Positions 52,532 to 60,290 of a stretch of DNA of 64,000 nucleotides are shown piece by piece. A model generated the notes under the pieces. It did not search any database and was not told the DNA's origin. It saw only the letters and a list, made by a program, of their open reading frames with translations. Numbering within the stretch: position 1 is the stretch's first letter; each line of letters starts with the position of its first letter. The DNA comes from DASRAP01 sp964503275 (GTDB lineage: Bacteria > Gemmatimonadota > Gemmatimonadetes > Gemmatimonadales > Gemmatimonadaceae), in assembly GCA_964503275.1 (NCBI GenBank), contig CAZCZO010000015.1:10279-74278 (forward strand), written 5' to 3'. The position numbers and the translations under genes are program-made.

Positions 52532-54216
52532 GTCGCGGCCGAGCGCGGCGCGCCCAGGCTCAGCAGCGACCCTACGAGCACGACCGTCACCGCACCGATG
52601 ACATTGTGCCACAGGAAGCTGACCTGTGGCGCGCCGAAGGTGACCGCCGCCACGGCCCCCATACCCGCGATCAGTCCCACGAAGGCCCCGATGGCGCGGG
52701 ATCGCGGAAGCATGGCGAGGATGAAGACGCCAAGGATCGATCCGTAGAAGAAGGATCCGAAGCGGTTCACCACCTCGATCAGCGATCCCAGCGTGGCGGC
52801 GTACGTCGCCACCACACAGGCGAAGAGCCCCCAGAGGCCGGTGGCGAGCTTGGACACGCGCAGATAGTGGCGGTCCGTGGCCTGCGGCTTGGCCCAGCGC
52901 CGGTAGAAGTCGATCACCGACGACGTCGCCAGGGAGTTCAGCTCGGCCGCGATGCTCGACATGGCCGCCGCGAGGATCGCCGCGATGAACAGCCCGGCCA
53001 AGCCCAGTGGCAGCGTCGACAACACGAAGCGCGGCACGATGTAGTTCACATCGCGCGGATTCGCGCCGGTCACCTGGCCGGCCAGCGACAGGGCATCGCT
53101 GCGCACCGCGTCCACCTCGGCCACGGACTCGCGATACGCCTCGCGGGCCGCCTGCTCCACGCCGGGGAACGGCGGCAGGTCCCGGCGTGCGATCATCTCC
53201 GCCGCCTGCTGGCGGATCTCGGACGCCGCCGCGTACCGCCCCTGCAGGTCCGCCCACTCGACCGGCGCCTGGGTGGCGACCGCCTGCTCGTGCACCGGGT
53301 TGAACAGCAGCGGGGGCGAGTTGAACAGATGGAAGACGAAGATCAGTACGCCGATCATCAGCACCAGCGCCTGGAGCGGGATCTTCCAGTAGGCGCTCAT
53401 CAGCAGCGAGTTGCGCGCCGCATCCACCGACTTCGCCGTGAGGTAGCGCTGCACCTGACTCTGGTCGGTCCCGAAGTACGACAGCATCAGGAAGGTGCCC
53501 CCGAGGATCCCCGACCAGAACGTGTAGGTCTCGGTGAGCGTGAACCGGAAGTCGAACACCGCCAGCCGGCCCGTCGCCCCGGCCACGCGCAGGGCCTCGA
53601 CCGGCGTCACGGGGAGCTTGGCCAGCAGGACCACGACGACGGCCGCCAGTGCCGCGACGATCAGCACCATCTGCTTCACGTCGGCCCAGGTGACCGCCTG
53701 CACCCCACCGATCATCGTGTAGAGCACCGTCGGCACCCCGATGATCGCCACACTCAGCGTGAGGTCCCAGCCGAAGATGGCCGAGAAGATCACCGCGGGC
53801 GCCGCGATGATCGTCCCGCAGGACATCCCGCGCGAGAGCAGGAACAACAGGGCGGTGAGCGAGCGCGTCTTGGCGTCGAAGCGGCGCTCGAGGTATTCGT
53901 AGGCGGTGAAGACCTTCGCCTTGTGCAGGAACGGGACGATGGTCACGCCGAGGATCACCATCGCGATCGGCAGCCCGAAGTAGAACTGCACGAAGCGCAG
54001 CCCATCGGTCGCGCCCTGCCCGGTGGTGCCGATCAGCGTCACCGCGGAGAGCTGCGTCGCCATGACCGAGAGCCCCACGGCCCACCAGGGCAGCGAGCGG
54101 CTGGCGAGGAAGTACCCCTCGATGTCGTGGGTGTTCTTGCTGCGGCGGATGCCGTCGATCAACACGTAGGCGATGTACACGCCCACGATCGCCCAATTCA
54201 GCCAGTGCATCCCCAT
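52528..54216 (-). CDS. Sodium:solute symporter (SSF family)
   Basis: A 562-residue transporter with about 13 helices. LADVK-like TWADVKQMVLIVAALAAVV, YFGTDQSQVQRYLTAKS and IAAILAAAMSSIAAELNSLAT are classical SSF signatures, the last carrying Na2-site Ser/Ala positions on helix 8. A hydrophilic insertion (about residues 300-385) between helices 7 and 8 is longer than usual and rich in Ala, Glu and Arg. The ATG at 54216 lies one base after the stop of a 34-residue membrane ORF. The gene is downstream of ccoS by about 140 bp on the same strand. Solute unknown: sugar, amino acid or carboxylate are possible. It ends with a 4-bp convergent overlap with the SIMPL gene. Confidence 0.92.
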   Translation of the reverse strand: MGMHWLNWAIVGVYIAYVLIDGIRRSKNTHDIEGYFLASRSLPWWAVGLSVMATQLSAVTLIGTTGQGATDGLRFVQFYFGLPIAMVILGVTIVPFLHKAKVFTAYEYLERRFDAKTRSLTALLFLLSRGMSCGTIIAAPAVIFSAIFGWDLTLSVAIIGVPTVLYTMIGGVQAVTWADVKQMVLIVAALAAVVVVLLAKLPVTPVEALRVAGATGRLAVFDFRFTLTETYTFWSGILGGTFLMLSYFGTDQSQVQRYLTAKSVDAARNSLLMSAYWKIPLQALVLMIGVLIFVFHLFNSPPLLFNPVHEQAVATQAPVEWADLQGRYAAASEIRQQAAEMIARRDLPPFPGVEQAAREAYRESVAEVDAVRSDALSLAGQVTGANPRDVNYIVPRFVLSTLPLGLAGLFIAAILAAAMSSIAAELNSLATSSVIDFYRRWAKPQATDRHYLRVSKLATGLWGLFACVVATYAATLGSLIEVVNRFGSFFYGSILGVFILAMLPRSRAIGAFVGLIAGMGAVAAVTFGAPQVSFLWHNVIGAVTVVLVGSLLSLGAPRSAAT

Positions 54217-54217
54217 G

Positions 54218-54322
54218 TCAGCGATCCCACAGCCACTGCATGGCCCCGAGGAGGCACAACGTGACGAACTGGACCAGCAGGACGCGGACCAGCGTGGCGC
54301 GGACGTTCGGCGTGTCGGTCAT
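54218..54322 (-). CDS. 34-residue single-helix membrane protein upstream of the symporter
   Basis: An ATG at 54322 opens a 35-codon frame (MTDTPNVRATLVRVLLVQFV...) that ends in TGA one base before the symporter ATG. It has a polar, charged N-terminus and one hydrophobic helix (about residues 10-30) ending in QWLWDR. Tight coupling to the symporter, plausible amphipathic composition and a TACCTT hexamer 9 nt before the ATG support it being real. Small single-helix partners are known for some SSF transporters. There is no recognisable family and no Shine-Dalgarno motif, so expression is unproven. Confidence 0.6.
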   Translation of the reverse strand: MTDTPNVRATLVRVLLVQFVTLCLLGAMQWLWDR

Positions 54323-54331
54323 AAGACCGGA

Positions 54332-54337
54332 AAGGTA
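54332..54337 (-). promoter_or_regulatory. Candidate -10 (TACCTT) for the small ORF and symporter
   Basis: On the minus strand TACCTT ends 9 nt before the ATG at 54322, in the 33-bp gap after ccoS. It would allow the symporter unit to be transcribed separately from the cbb3 operon. No -35 is evident. Confidence 0.35.
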
Positions 54338-54355
54338 TCACGCGGTCGCCCGCGC

Positions 54356-54514
54356 TCACACCGCGCCGCGGCCCGCCTCGTCGTCGTCGAGCGCCCGGAG
54401 CGCCGGCGTGTCCAGGTCGTCGAATTGCCCCTGCCGTGCCGCCCAGCGGAACGCGACCAGTGCGCCCAGCACCAGGAGCAGGGCGAGCGGAAGCACGAGG
54501 TAGAGGACGCTCAC
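54356..54514 (-). CDS. ccoS: Cbb3-type cytochrome oxidase assembly protein CcoS
   Basis: 52 residues from a GTG overlapping the ccoI stop (GTGA). The protein begins MSVLYLVLPLALLLVLGALV, continues AFRWAARQGQFDDLDTPALR and has an acidic tail. That is the standard CcoS layout: one membrane helix and the conserved W...GQFDDLD...R segment. CcoS is needed to insert haem and copper into CcoN. It is the last gene of the cco operon. Confidence 0.93.
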   Translation of the reverse strand: MSVLYLVLPLALLLVLGALVAFRWAARQGQFDDLDTPALRALDDDEAGRGAV

Positions 54515-56928
54515 GGGCGGGGGGCGAAGGTGTCGCTGCGGTACGAGGTCGCGATGACGATGATCGAGCTGATCGGCATCACCACCGCGGCCAGTAGCGG
54601 GTCGATGACGCCGACGGCGCAGAGGCCGGCACCGAAGACATTGTAGAGGGCCGAGAACGCAAGGTTCCGCTTGAGCAGCGTCATCGTGCGGCCCACGCCA
54701 TCGATGAGCGCGACCAGTGGGTCGAGACCCGGCGTGGCCAGATAGACATCGGCCGCCGCCAGCGACGCCTCCGCGCCGCCATGCACCGACACGCCCACCG
54801 TCGCGGCGGCCAGCGCGGCGGCGTCGTTCACCCCATCGCCGACCATCACCACGCGCCCGTCGCGCAGAGAGCGTTCGACCACCGCCAACTTCGCCTCCGG
54901 CGTCGCCGCCCCGATCGCATCGCTGGCCTCGACACCGACGCTGCGCGCGACGGCCGCGACCGTGCGCGGCTCGTCGCCCGACAGGATGCCGACCCGCCAC
55001 CCCCGCGCGCGCAGCGCCGCGATCGCCTCCCGTGCGCCGACCGCCACCGGATCGCCGATGCCTGCCGTCGCCACCAACTCACCGTCGATCGCGATCCACA
55101 CGGGCGTCAGCACGGGATCCTCAGGATCGACCTGGGCTGCCGATCGCAGCCCCGCGCGCACGAACTCCGGGCTCCCGACGACGACCGTGCGGCCCTGGAC
55201 CACCCCGCGGATGCCCCGCCCCGCGACCTGCTCCACCAATGCCGGCGTCGGCGCGTCGAGATCCGGCCACGCCCGCGTGAAGGCCAGCGCTACGGGGTGC
55301 GTCGAACTACGCTCCAAGGCCAAGATGAAGGGCTTCGCCGATGGGTCGCCCGTGAAGTGCACCACGCGCGCGTGGCCCTGCGTGATCGTGCCCGTCTTGT
55401 CCAGCCAGATGCGACCCGGCGTCGCCAGCGCTTCCAGCGCATCGCCGCCCTTGATGAGGATGCCCCGCTGCGCCGCACGGCCCGTGGCCACCGTGATCGC
55501 CAGCGGCGTCGCGAGCGCCAGCGCGCACGGGCAGGTCACGATCAACAGCGCGATGGCGTGGTCGAGCGCGTTGAGCGGGTCGCGCGTGCTCCAGTACCAC
55601 CAGGTGAGCGCCGCCGCCGTGATCACCAGCGCCACGAAGGTCCCGGCCATGCGGTCGGCGAATTGCACGATGGGGGCCCGCCGCTTCGCACTCTCCTCCA
55701 TCCGACGCAGGATCCCGCCCAGTCGCGTGGCCTCGCCGGCCGCGGTCACGCGCACCCGCAGCGGCGCGCTGAGATTGGTGGTCCCCGCGAAGACGATGTC
55801 CCCGGGCCCGACGGCCACCGGGCGCGACTCGCCGGTGAGCAACGCGAGATCCAGCGACGACACGCCCGACTCCACGACCCCATCGGCAGCGAACGCATCG
55901 CCGACGCGGACATCGAGCAGCATCGCGGGCAGCACCGCCTCGGTCGGCACCTCACGCAGGCCGCCGCCATCGACCACTCGGGCGCTGCGGGGCGCGAGCG
56001 ACGCCGTCAGCTCGGTCGCGTCGGCCGCGGCCCGCTGGCTGCGATGCTGCAGATAGCGCCCCATCAACAGCAAGAAGATGAGCGTCGCAACCCCATCGAA
56101 GTAGATGGGACCGACCCCCGTCCAGGTGTTCACGGCACCCCGGGCAAGGCCGGCCGCCAATGCGAGCGCCACCGGCAGATCCATCTGCAGTCGCCGCACG
56201 CGCAACCCGGCCCACGCGGCCCGGAAGAACACCCGCCCGGGCCCGACCACCGCCGGGATCGTCAGCAGCAGCGAGATCCAGCGGAAATAGCGCTCGTACC
56301 CGGCCTCCACCGCACCGAACCAACCCGAGTACATCGCCAGCGCGATCAACATGACGTTCATCGCGATCGCGCCCGAAATCGCGAGGTCGGTCAGCATGCG
56401 GCGCTGCTCGCCTCGCCGCACGCGCTCCGCCGCGATCCCGCGGAACGGATGCGACGGGTAGCCCAGGGTGTCGAGCGTGCGCGCGATCGCGCTCAGCGTC
56501 GTGACCGCGGGGTCCCATGTCACCCGGGCCACGGCGCGGCTCACCTCGAGCTCGGCGCGCAGCACACCGGGGAGCACCAACGGCACCCGCTCGACCAACC
56601 ACAGGCAGGAGCGGCAGTGCACGCCCTCGAGCAACAGCTCCATCGACGCCGTGCCGTCCGGTCGCCGCTGGACATACAAACGCTGGAAGGCGTCGTGGTC
56701 GTACTCGTCGTAGCGCTTGCCGGTCGCCGTCACCGGCCGATCGCGGCCCTCGGGCAAGCCGTAGTACTGCTGCAACCCCGCCTCGCGGATCAGCGCCGCC
56801 GCCGTCGCACACCCTCGGCAGCAATAGCTCGGCGCCCCCGCCGGCTGCTGCAAGGCCGGAGGTACCGGCACCGCGCAATGCGCGCAGCGCGTGCCTGCCG
56901 GGGTCTCGGGACGCGTCGCGCGCGACAT
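54511..56928 (-). CDS. ccoI: Copper-translocating P1B-type ATPase for cbb3 assembly (CcoI/FixI)
   Basis: 805 residues from the ATG at 56928. The N-terminus has a cysteine cluster (CAHC ... YCCRGC, residues 15-40) typical of FixI/CcoI. A heavy-metal-associated domain follows with GVHCRSCLWLV (CxxC), then eight membrane helices with the intramembrane TCPCALAL. LLTGESR is the actuator loop, WLDKTGTITQG the phosphorylation site, STHPVALAF the HP motif of the nucleotide domain, and VMVGDGVNDAAAL the hinge. It exports Cu+ to the periplasm for the oxidase's binuclear centre. It overlaps the TauE/SafE gene by 1 bp upstream and ccoS by 4 bp downstream. Confidence 0.93.
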   Translation of the reverse strand: MSRATRPETPAGTRCAHCAVPVPPALQQPAGAPSYCCRGCATAAALIREAGLQQYYGLPEGRDRPVTATGKRYDEYDHDAFQRLYVQRRPDGTASMELLLEGVHCRSCLWLVERVPLVLPGVLRAELEVSRAVARVTWDPAVTTLSAIARTLDTLGYPSHPFRGIAAERVRRGEQRRMLTDLAISGAIAMNVMLIALAMYSGWFGAVEAGYERYFRWISLLLTIPAVVGPGRVFFRAAWAGLRVRRLQMDLPVALALAAGLARGAVNTWTGVGPIYFDGVATLIFLLLMGRYLQHRSQRAAADATELTASLAPRSARVVDGGGLREVPTEAVLPAMLLDVRVGDAFAADGVVESGVSSLDLALLTGESRPVAVGPGDIVFAGTTNLSAPLRVRVTAAGEATRLGGILRRMEESAKRRAPIVQFADRMAGTFVALVITAAALTWWYWSTRDPLNALDHAIALLIVTCPCALALATPLAITVATGRAAQRGILIKGGDALEALATPGRIWLDKTGTITQGHARVVHFTGDPSAKPFILALERSSTHPVALAFTRAWPDLDAPTPALVEQVAGRGIRGVVQGRTVVVGSPEFVRAGLRSAAQVDPEDPVLTPVWIAIDGELVATAGIGDPVAVGAREAIAALRARGWRVGILSGDEPRTVAAVARSVGVEASDAIGAATPEAKLAVVERSLRDGRVVMVGDGVNDAAALAAATVGVSVHGGAEASLAAADVYLATPGLDPLVALIDGVGRTMTLLKRNLAFSALYNVFGAGLCAVGVIDPLLAAVVMPISSIIVIATSYRSDTFAPRP

Positions 56929-57641
56929 CAGTGCCCTCCGGACGCGGCGGGAGCGTCCGCCACGGGCAGCGCCGCATGCACCGGGTGCGACCGCGGGCGC
57001 AGCACCAAGGCGATCGTCAGCAGACCCATCAGCACGATGCTCGCGGCGGTCACGGTCGGCACGACGGCGCGCCACCGCGCGGTGAGGCGCTGCACCCCGC
57101 CGGCCACGGCGAGCAATGCGGGGACCGTGCCCAGCCAGAACACTCCCATCACCAGCATCGCACGCGGCACCGAGCCGGTGCCTGCCGCCGTGACCACGAA
57201 GGCGTACAGCCACCCACAGGGCAGGAGGGCGGTCATGCCACCGAAGGCGGCCGCGCGGCCACTCGGACTCCACGTCGCCGACCGCCGCACGATCTGCTGC
57301 AGTGCACCGTGTGCCGGAGCGGGGACCGTGACGAACGGCACGCGCACCCCCCGTGCTGCCAGCAACGTCGCGACACCCCACAGCACCATCAGCGCCCCGG
57401 CCACCAGGGCCGCAGCGTGCCGAACGGCCAGCAGCTCTCCCGCATGGGTCACACCGGCACCGAGCGACCCCGCGACCACACCCAGCGCGAGATACGCCGC
57501 CAGCCGCATGCCATGGTAGGCCGCATGGGCCCGCGCGGGGGCGCCCGGGGCGTAACTGCAGACGAAGCCACCGCACATCCCGGCACAGTGGACGCTGCCG
57601 AGCAGTGAGGCGACGAAGACCGAGGCGATGAGTGCGCTCAC
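56928..57641 (-). CDS. Sulfite exporter TauE/SafE-family (CcoI-associated) membrane protein
   Basis: 237 residues from a GTG overlapping the ccoH stop (GTGA). About six helices; the first contains SLLGSVHCAGMCGGFVCSYA, the motif typical of DsbD-transmembrane-like / TauE-SafE proteins encoded in cco operons. GGMTALLPCGWLYAFV holds a second conserved Cys-Gly pair. Paired helix cysteines suggest transfer of copper or reducing equivalents across the inner membrane in support of oxidase assembly, as inferred for homologues beside ccoI. Its exact role is not established. The 3' end overlaps the ccoI start by one base. Confidence 0.85.
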   Translation of the reverse strand: MSALIASVFVASLLGSVHCAGMCGGFVCSYAPGAPARAHAAYHGMRLAAYLALGVVAGSLGAGVTHAGELLAVRHAAALVAGALMVLWGVATLLAARGVRVPFVTVPAPAHGALQQIVRRSATWSPSGRAAAFGGMTALLPCGWLYAFVVTAAGTGSVPRAMLVMGVFWLGTVPALLAVAGGVQRLTARWRAVVPTVTAASIVLMGLLTIALVLRPRSHPVHAALPVADAPAASGGH

Positions 57642-58117
57642 GATCCGGGTGCGGCGGCGACGTCGAGTCGGCGCAGGGCGACGAACCGGGCCGGTCCGCG
57701 ACGGGCTTCCAGCGCGACATCCCACAGGCCGGCGGCATCGATCGGCACGACGGCCTCGTACCCGCCGGCCACCGGACGGAGGGACACCGGGATCACCGTC
57801 TGCGAGCGGGCGACGCGGGTGAGACGCACGACCACCTGGGCACTGTCGACCGGCGCATCGGTCGAATCCCGCAGCATCACCGAGAGCATCGCACCCGTCG
57901 GGCCGATCGGGCCGGCGCGGAGGTCCAGGTGCCACCCCAAGCGGTCGCTGCGCTGCTCGATGCCACGCCGAGCATCGTAATTCACCGCGCGTTGGTAGTA
58001 GTCCTGCTCGATCGCGAAGGAGGGGTCGGCCTTCGCGATCCGCATCACCCACAGGTTGCCGGCGACGGTCAGGCCGAGGATGCCCACGACGATCGCCGGC
58101 CAGGTCCAGGTGCGCAT
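57638..58117 (-). CDS. ccoH: FixH / CcoH family cbb3 assembly protein
   Basis: 159 residues: one N-terminal membrane helix (WPAIVVGILGLTVAGNLWVM) and a periplasmic Ig-like domain. FixH signatures include DYYQRAVNYDARRGIEQR near the membrane and GLWDVALEARRGPARFV at the end. CcoH stabilises assembly intermediates of the oxidase and works with CcoI, CcoG and CcoS. The ATG shares one base with the ccoG stop and the stop overlaps the TauE/SafE GTG. Confidence 0.9.
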   Translation of the reverse strand: MRTWTWPAIVVGILGLTVAGNLWVMRIAKADPSFAIEQDYYQRAVNYDARRGIEQRSDRLGWHLDLRAGPIGPTGAMLSVMLRDSTDAPVDSAQVVVRLTRVARSQTVIPVSLRPVAGGYEAVVPIDAAGLWDVALEARRGPARFVALRRLDVAAAPGS

Positions 58118-59517
58118 CAGCGGCCTCCAAGGCCCGGCGCGGGCCCGGTGAGTCGGAACGGCGTGTCGCGCCGGTAGCGCTCGCCTTCGGTCACGCGGAC
58201 GGTGATGGTCCGCACTCCATCGAGGTACGAGCCGGGCGGCAAGGTGATGAAGAAGCTGGTCGTGCCGGTCTCACCGGCGGCCACCGCGATGGGGTTCACC
58301 GGCGCGATCACCCGCGCGCCGAGCTCGTTCGCCTCGACCACGTCGAAGGCGTAGCGCCGCTCCGAGCGCGAGCGGTTCGCCACGCGGATGCGCACCTGAT
58401 TGGTCACGGCCCCAGTGGCATCGACCTGGTACGGGGCCCCCAGGGGACCGAGCAGCGTGATATCGGCGGGCTCCTTCGTGGACAACTGCCACACGAAGGC
58501 GCTGAGGAACAGCGCGAAGGCCACCGGATACAGCACCGTGCGTGGCCGCCACAGTCGCGGCGGATGACCCGCGAGCGCATCCTGTGACGAGTAGCGGATC
58601 AACCCCGCGGGCTTGTGCACCTTGGCCATGATCGCGTCGCAGGCATCCATGCACTGCGTGCAGTGGATGCACTCCATCTGCAGGCCCTGGCGGATGTCGA
58701 TCCCCGTGGGGCAGGTGGCCACACAGGCATTGCAGTCGATGCAATCGCCGAGTCCGTCGCGCGCCTTGCCTCGGCCCCGCGGTTCCCCGCGATTGGAGTC
58801 ATAGGCCACGATCAGTGATTGCCGGTCGAGCAGCGCGGACTGCCAGCGCCCGTACGGGCACGCCACCACGCACACCTGCTCGCGGAAATAGCCGAAGTCC
58901 GCGAAGATCAGGGCCGTCGTCACCACCATCACCACGAACGGCGTGGGGTGCTGCAGCGGCGACTGGGTCATCCAGATGGCCAGCGCGTCCGTGCCGACGA
59001 AGTACGAGAGGAAGGTGTGCGCGAGGAGCATCGCGATCCCCACGTACACCACGTGCTTCAGCCAGCGCTTGGGATGGATGCGCCCACGGTCGGCGTCCAT
59101 GCGACGCGAGCCCGACTCCCCTCCCTCGAACAGCCGCTCGATGGGGCGGAACACGTACTCCATGTACACCGTCTGCGGACAGCCCCAGCCGCACCAGGCC
59201 CGCCCGAACAGCGCGGTCAGGAGGAAGATCCCCGTGAGGACGGTCAGCCCGAGCAACATCAACAACAGCGTGTCCGTCGGCAGGAACGTCGTCCCGAAGA
59301 ACGTGAACTCGCGCCGCGGCAGATCGAGCAGGATCCACGGCTTCCCGTTCCACCGCAGATGCGGCATGGTCAGGAAGAACGCCATCAGCGCGTAGCCGAC
59401 CACCAGCCGGGCCCGTGACCAGCGGCCACGGCTCCAGTGCGGACGGATCCAGCGACGGGAGCCGTCCTGATTCAGCGTCGGGAGGACGCGACCCGCATAG
59501 GTCGGCGCTGCCGTCAC
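58117..59517 (-). CDS. ccoG: Cbb3 oxidase accessory ferredoxin CcoG (FixG/RdxA)
   Basis: 466 residues from a GTG overlapping the ccoP stop; longer upstream frames only shadow ccoP. Membrane helices in the N-terminal half include LTALFGRAWCGWGCPQTVYM (conserved Cys). Two 4Fe-4S motifs follow, CIDCNACVATCP and CIHCTQCMDACD. After a last helix (LYPVAFALFLSAFVWQL) comes a periplasmic Ig-like C-terminal domain. CcoG is a copper(II) reductase thought to supply Cu+ for the oxidase. No residues of the family pattern look missing. Confidence 0.94.
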   Translation of the reverse strand: MTAAPTYAGRVLPTLNQDGSRRWIRPHWSRGRWSRARLVVGYALMAFFLTMPHLRWNGKPWILLDLPRREFTFFGTTFLPTDTLLLMLLGLTVLTGIFLLTALFGRAWCGWGCPQTVYMEYVFRPIERLFEGGESGSRRMDADRGRIHPKRWLKHVVYVGIAMLLAHTFLSYFVGTDALAIWMTQSPLQHPTPFVVMVVTTALIFADFGYFREQVCVVACPYGRWQSALLDRQSLIVAYDSNRGEPRGRGKARDGLGDCIDCNACVATCPTGIDIRQGLQMECIHCTQCMDACDAIMAKVHKPAGLIRYSSQDALAGHPPRLWRPRTVLYPVAFALFLSAFVWQLSTKEPADITLLGPLGAPYQVDATGAVTNQVRIRVANRSRSERRYAFDVVEANELGARVIAPVNPIAVAAGETGTTSFFITLPPGSYLDGVRTITVRVTEGERYRRDTPFRLTGPAPGLGGR

Positions 59518-60089
59518 GAGCCGACCTTGGCTCCTTCCGGCGCCTTCGCGTTCGGCGGGTCGCTGCCGCGCAATGACAACACATACGCCACCACGCGATC
59601 GAGCTCGTCGGGCGGGAGCATCTGCTGCCATGCCGGCATCCCCTTGGCCAGGACACCGGTGCCGACCACCGTCCACACCTCGGCAGGGGTCCCGCCGTGG
59701 ATCCAGTAGTCGTCGGCCAGATTCGGGCCGATCATCCCGGCGCCACCCGCCGCGTGACAGGCCTGACAGTACTTCGCATACGTGGCGGCGCCCGAGGCGA
59801 TCGCTGCGGGGTCAGCCAGCATCGCCGTCAAGGCGTCCACATCGGGCCCGGTCGGTGTGCCCCCGCCCTGCGCCGCCACGCGGGCCTCCCACGCGGCCAT
59901 CTCCTTGGCATACATCGCGTCCTTCTTGCCGCCATGCCCGAGGTCGCCCGGCAGCACGAAGTACACTCCCGCCCACACGATCGTCGCCCAGAAGATGTAC
60001 ACCCACCACTTCGGCAACGGATTGTCATACTCCTGGATGCCATCGTACTGATGGTCCAGCAGTTTCTCGGCATTGGGATCCTGCGTCAT
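59514..60089 (-). CDS. ccoP: Cbb3 oxidase subunit III, single-haem CcoP
   Basis: 191 residues. The N-terminal segment DHQYDGIQEYDNPLPKWW followed by one membrane helix (VYIFWATIVWAGVYFVL) is the CcoP anchor. Only one cytochrome c site is present (YCQACH, about residue 110), with a Met ligand in KGMPAWQQML. Canonical CcoP is about 290-310 residues with two c haems, so this is a short, mono-haem form. The sequence shows no frameshift or remnant of a second CxxCH. It accepts electrons in the oxidase from soluble cytochrome c or the bc1-type complex. It starts one base after the ccoQ stop and overlaps ccoG by 4 bp. Confidence 0.92.
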   Translation of the reverse strand: MTQDPNAEKLLDHQYDGIQEYDNPLPKWWVYIFWATIVWAGVYFVLPGDLGHGGKKDAMYAKEMAAWEARVAAQGGGTPTGPDVDALTAMLADPAAIASGAATYAKYCQACHAAGGAGMIGPNLADDYWIHGGTPAEVWTVVGTGVLAKGMPAWQQMLPPDELDRVVAYVLSLRGSDPPNAKAPEGAKVGS

Positions 60090-60090
60090 C

Positions 60091-60288
60091 TCAGTGCTCC
60101 ACCACGCGATCGCGTGGCGCCTGCGGGTGGGAGTCGTCGAGTGGCAGTCGGCTGGCCCGTTCCCACATCGTCGCGTTGCGCGGGAGCCAGATCCACACCA
60201 CGATGGCCAGGAACGCCGCCGCGAAGAGCACCAGCGCGATCTCCGCGTAGATGGCCAGCCCTGCCCCACTCATCACATCGGTCCGCAT
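60091..60288 (-). CDS. ccoQ: CcoQ-like small subunit of the cbb3 oxidase
   Basis: 65 residues from the ATG at 60288, 2 bp after the ccoNO stop. One membrane helix (AIYAEIALVLFAAAFLAIVVWIWL) is followed by a polar tail ending PRDRVVEH, with the short arginine/proline segment typical of FixQ/CcoQ. The role in the family is stabilising CcoP with CcoNO. Position between ccoNO and ccoP is diagnostic, as sequence conservation is low. An internal ATG at residue 6 is an alternative start. Confidence 0.85.
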   Translation of the reverse strand: MRTDVMSGAGLAIYAEIALVLFAAAFLAIVVWIWLPRNATMWERASRLPLDDSHPQAPRDRVVEH

Positions 60289-60290
60289 CG

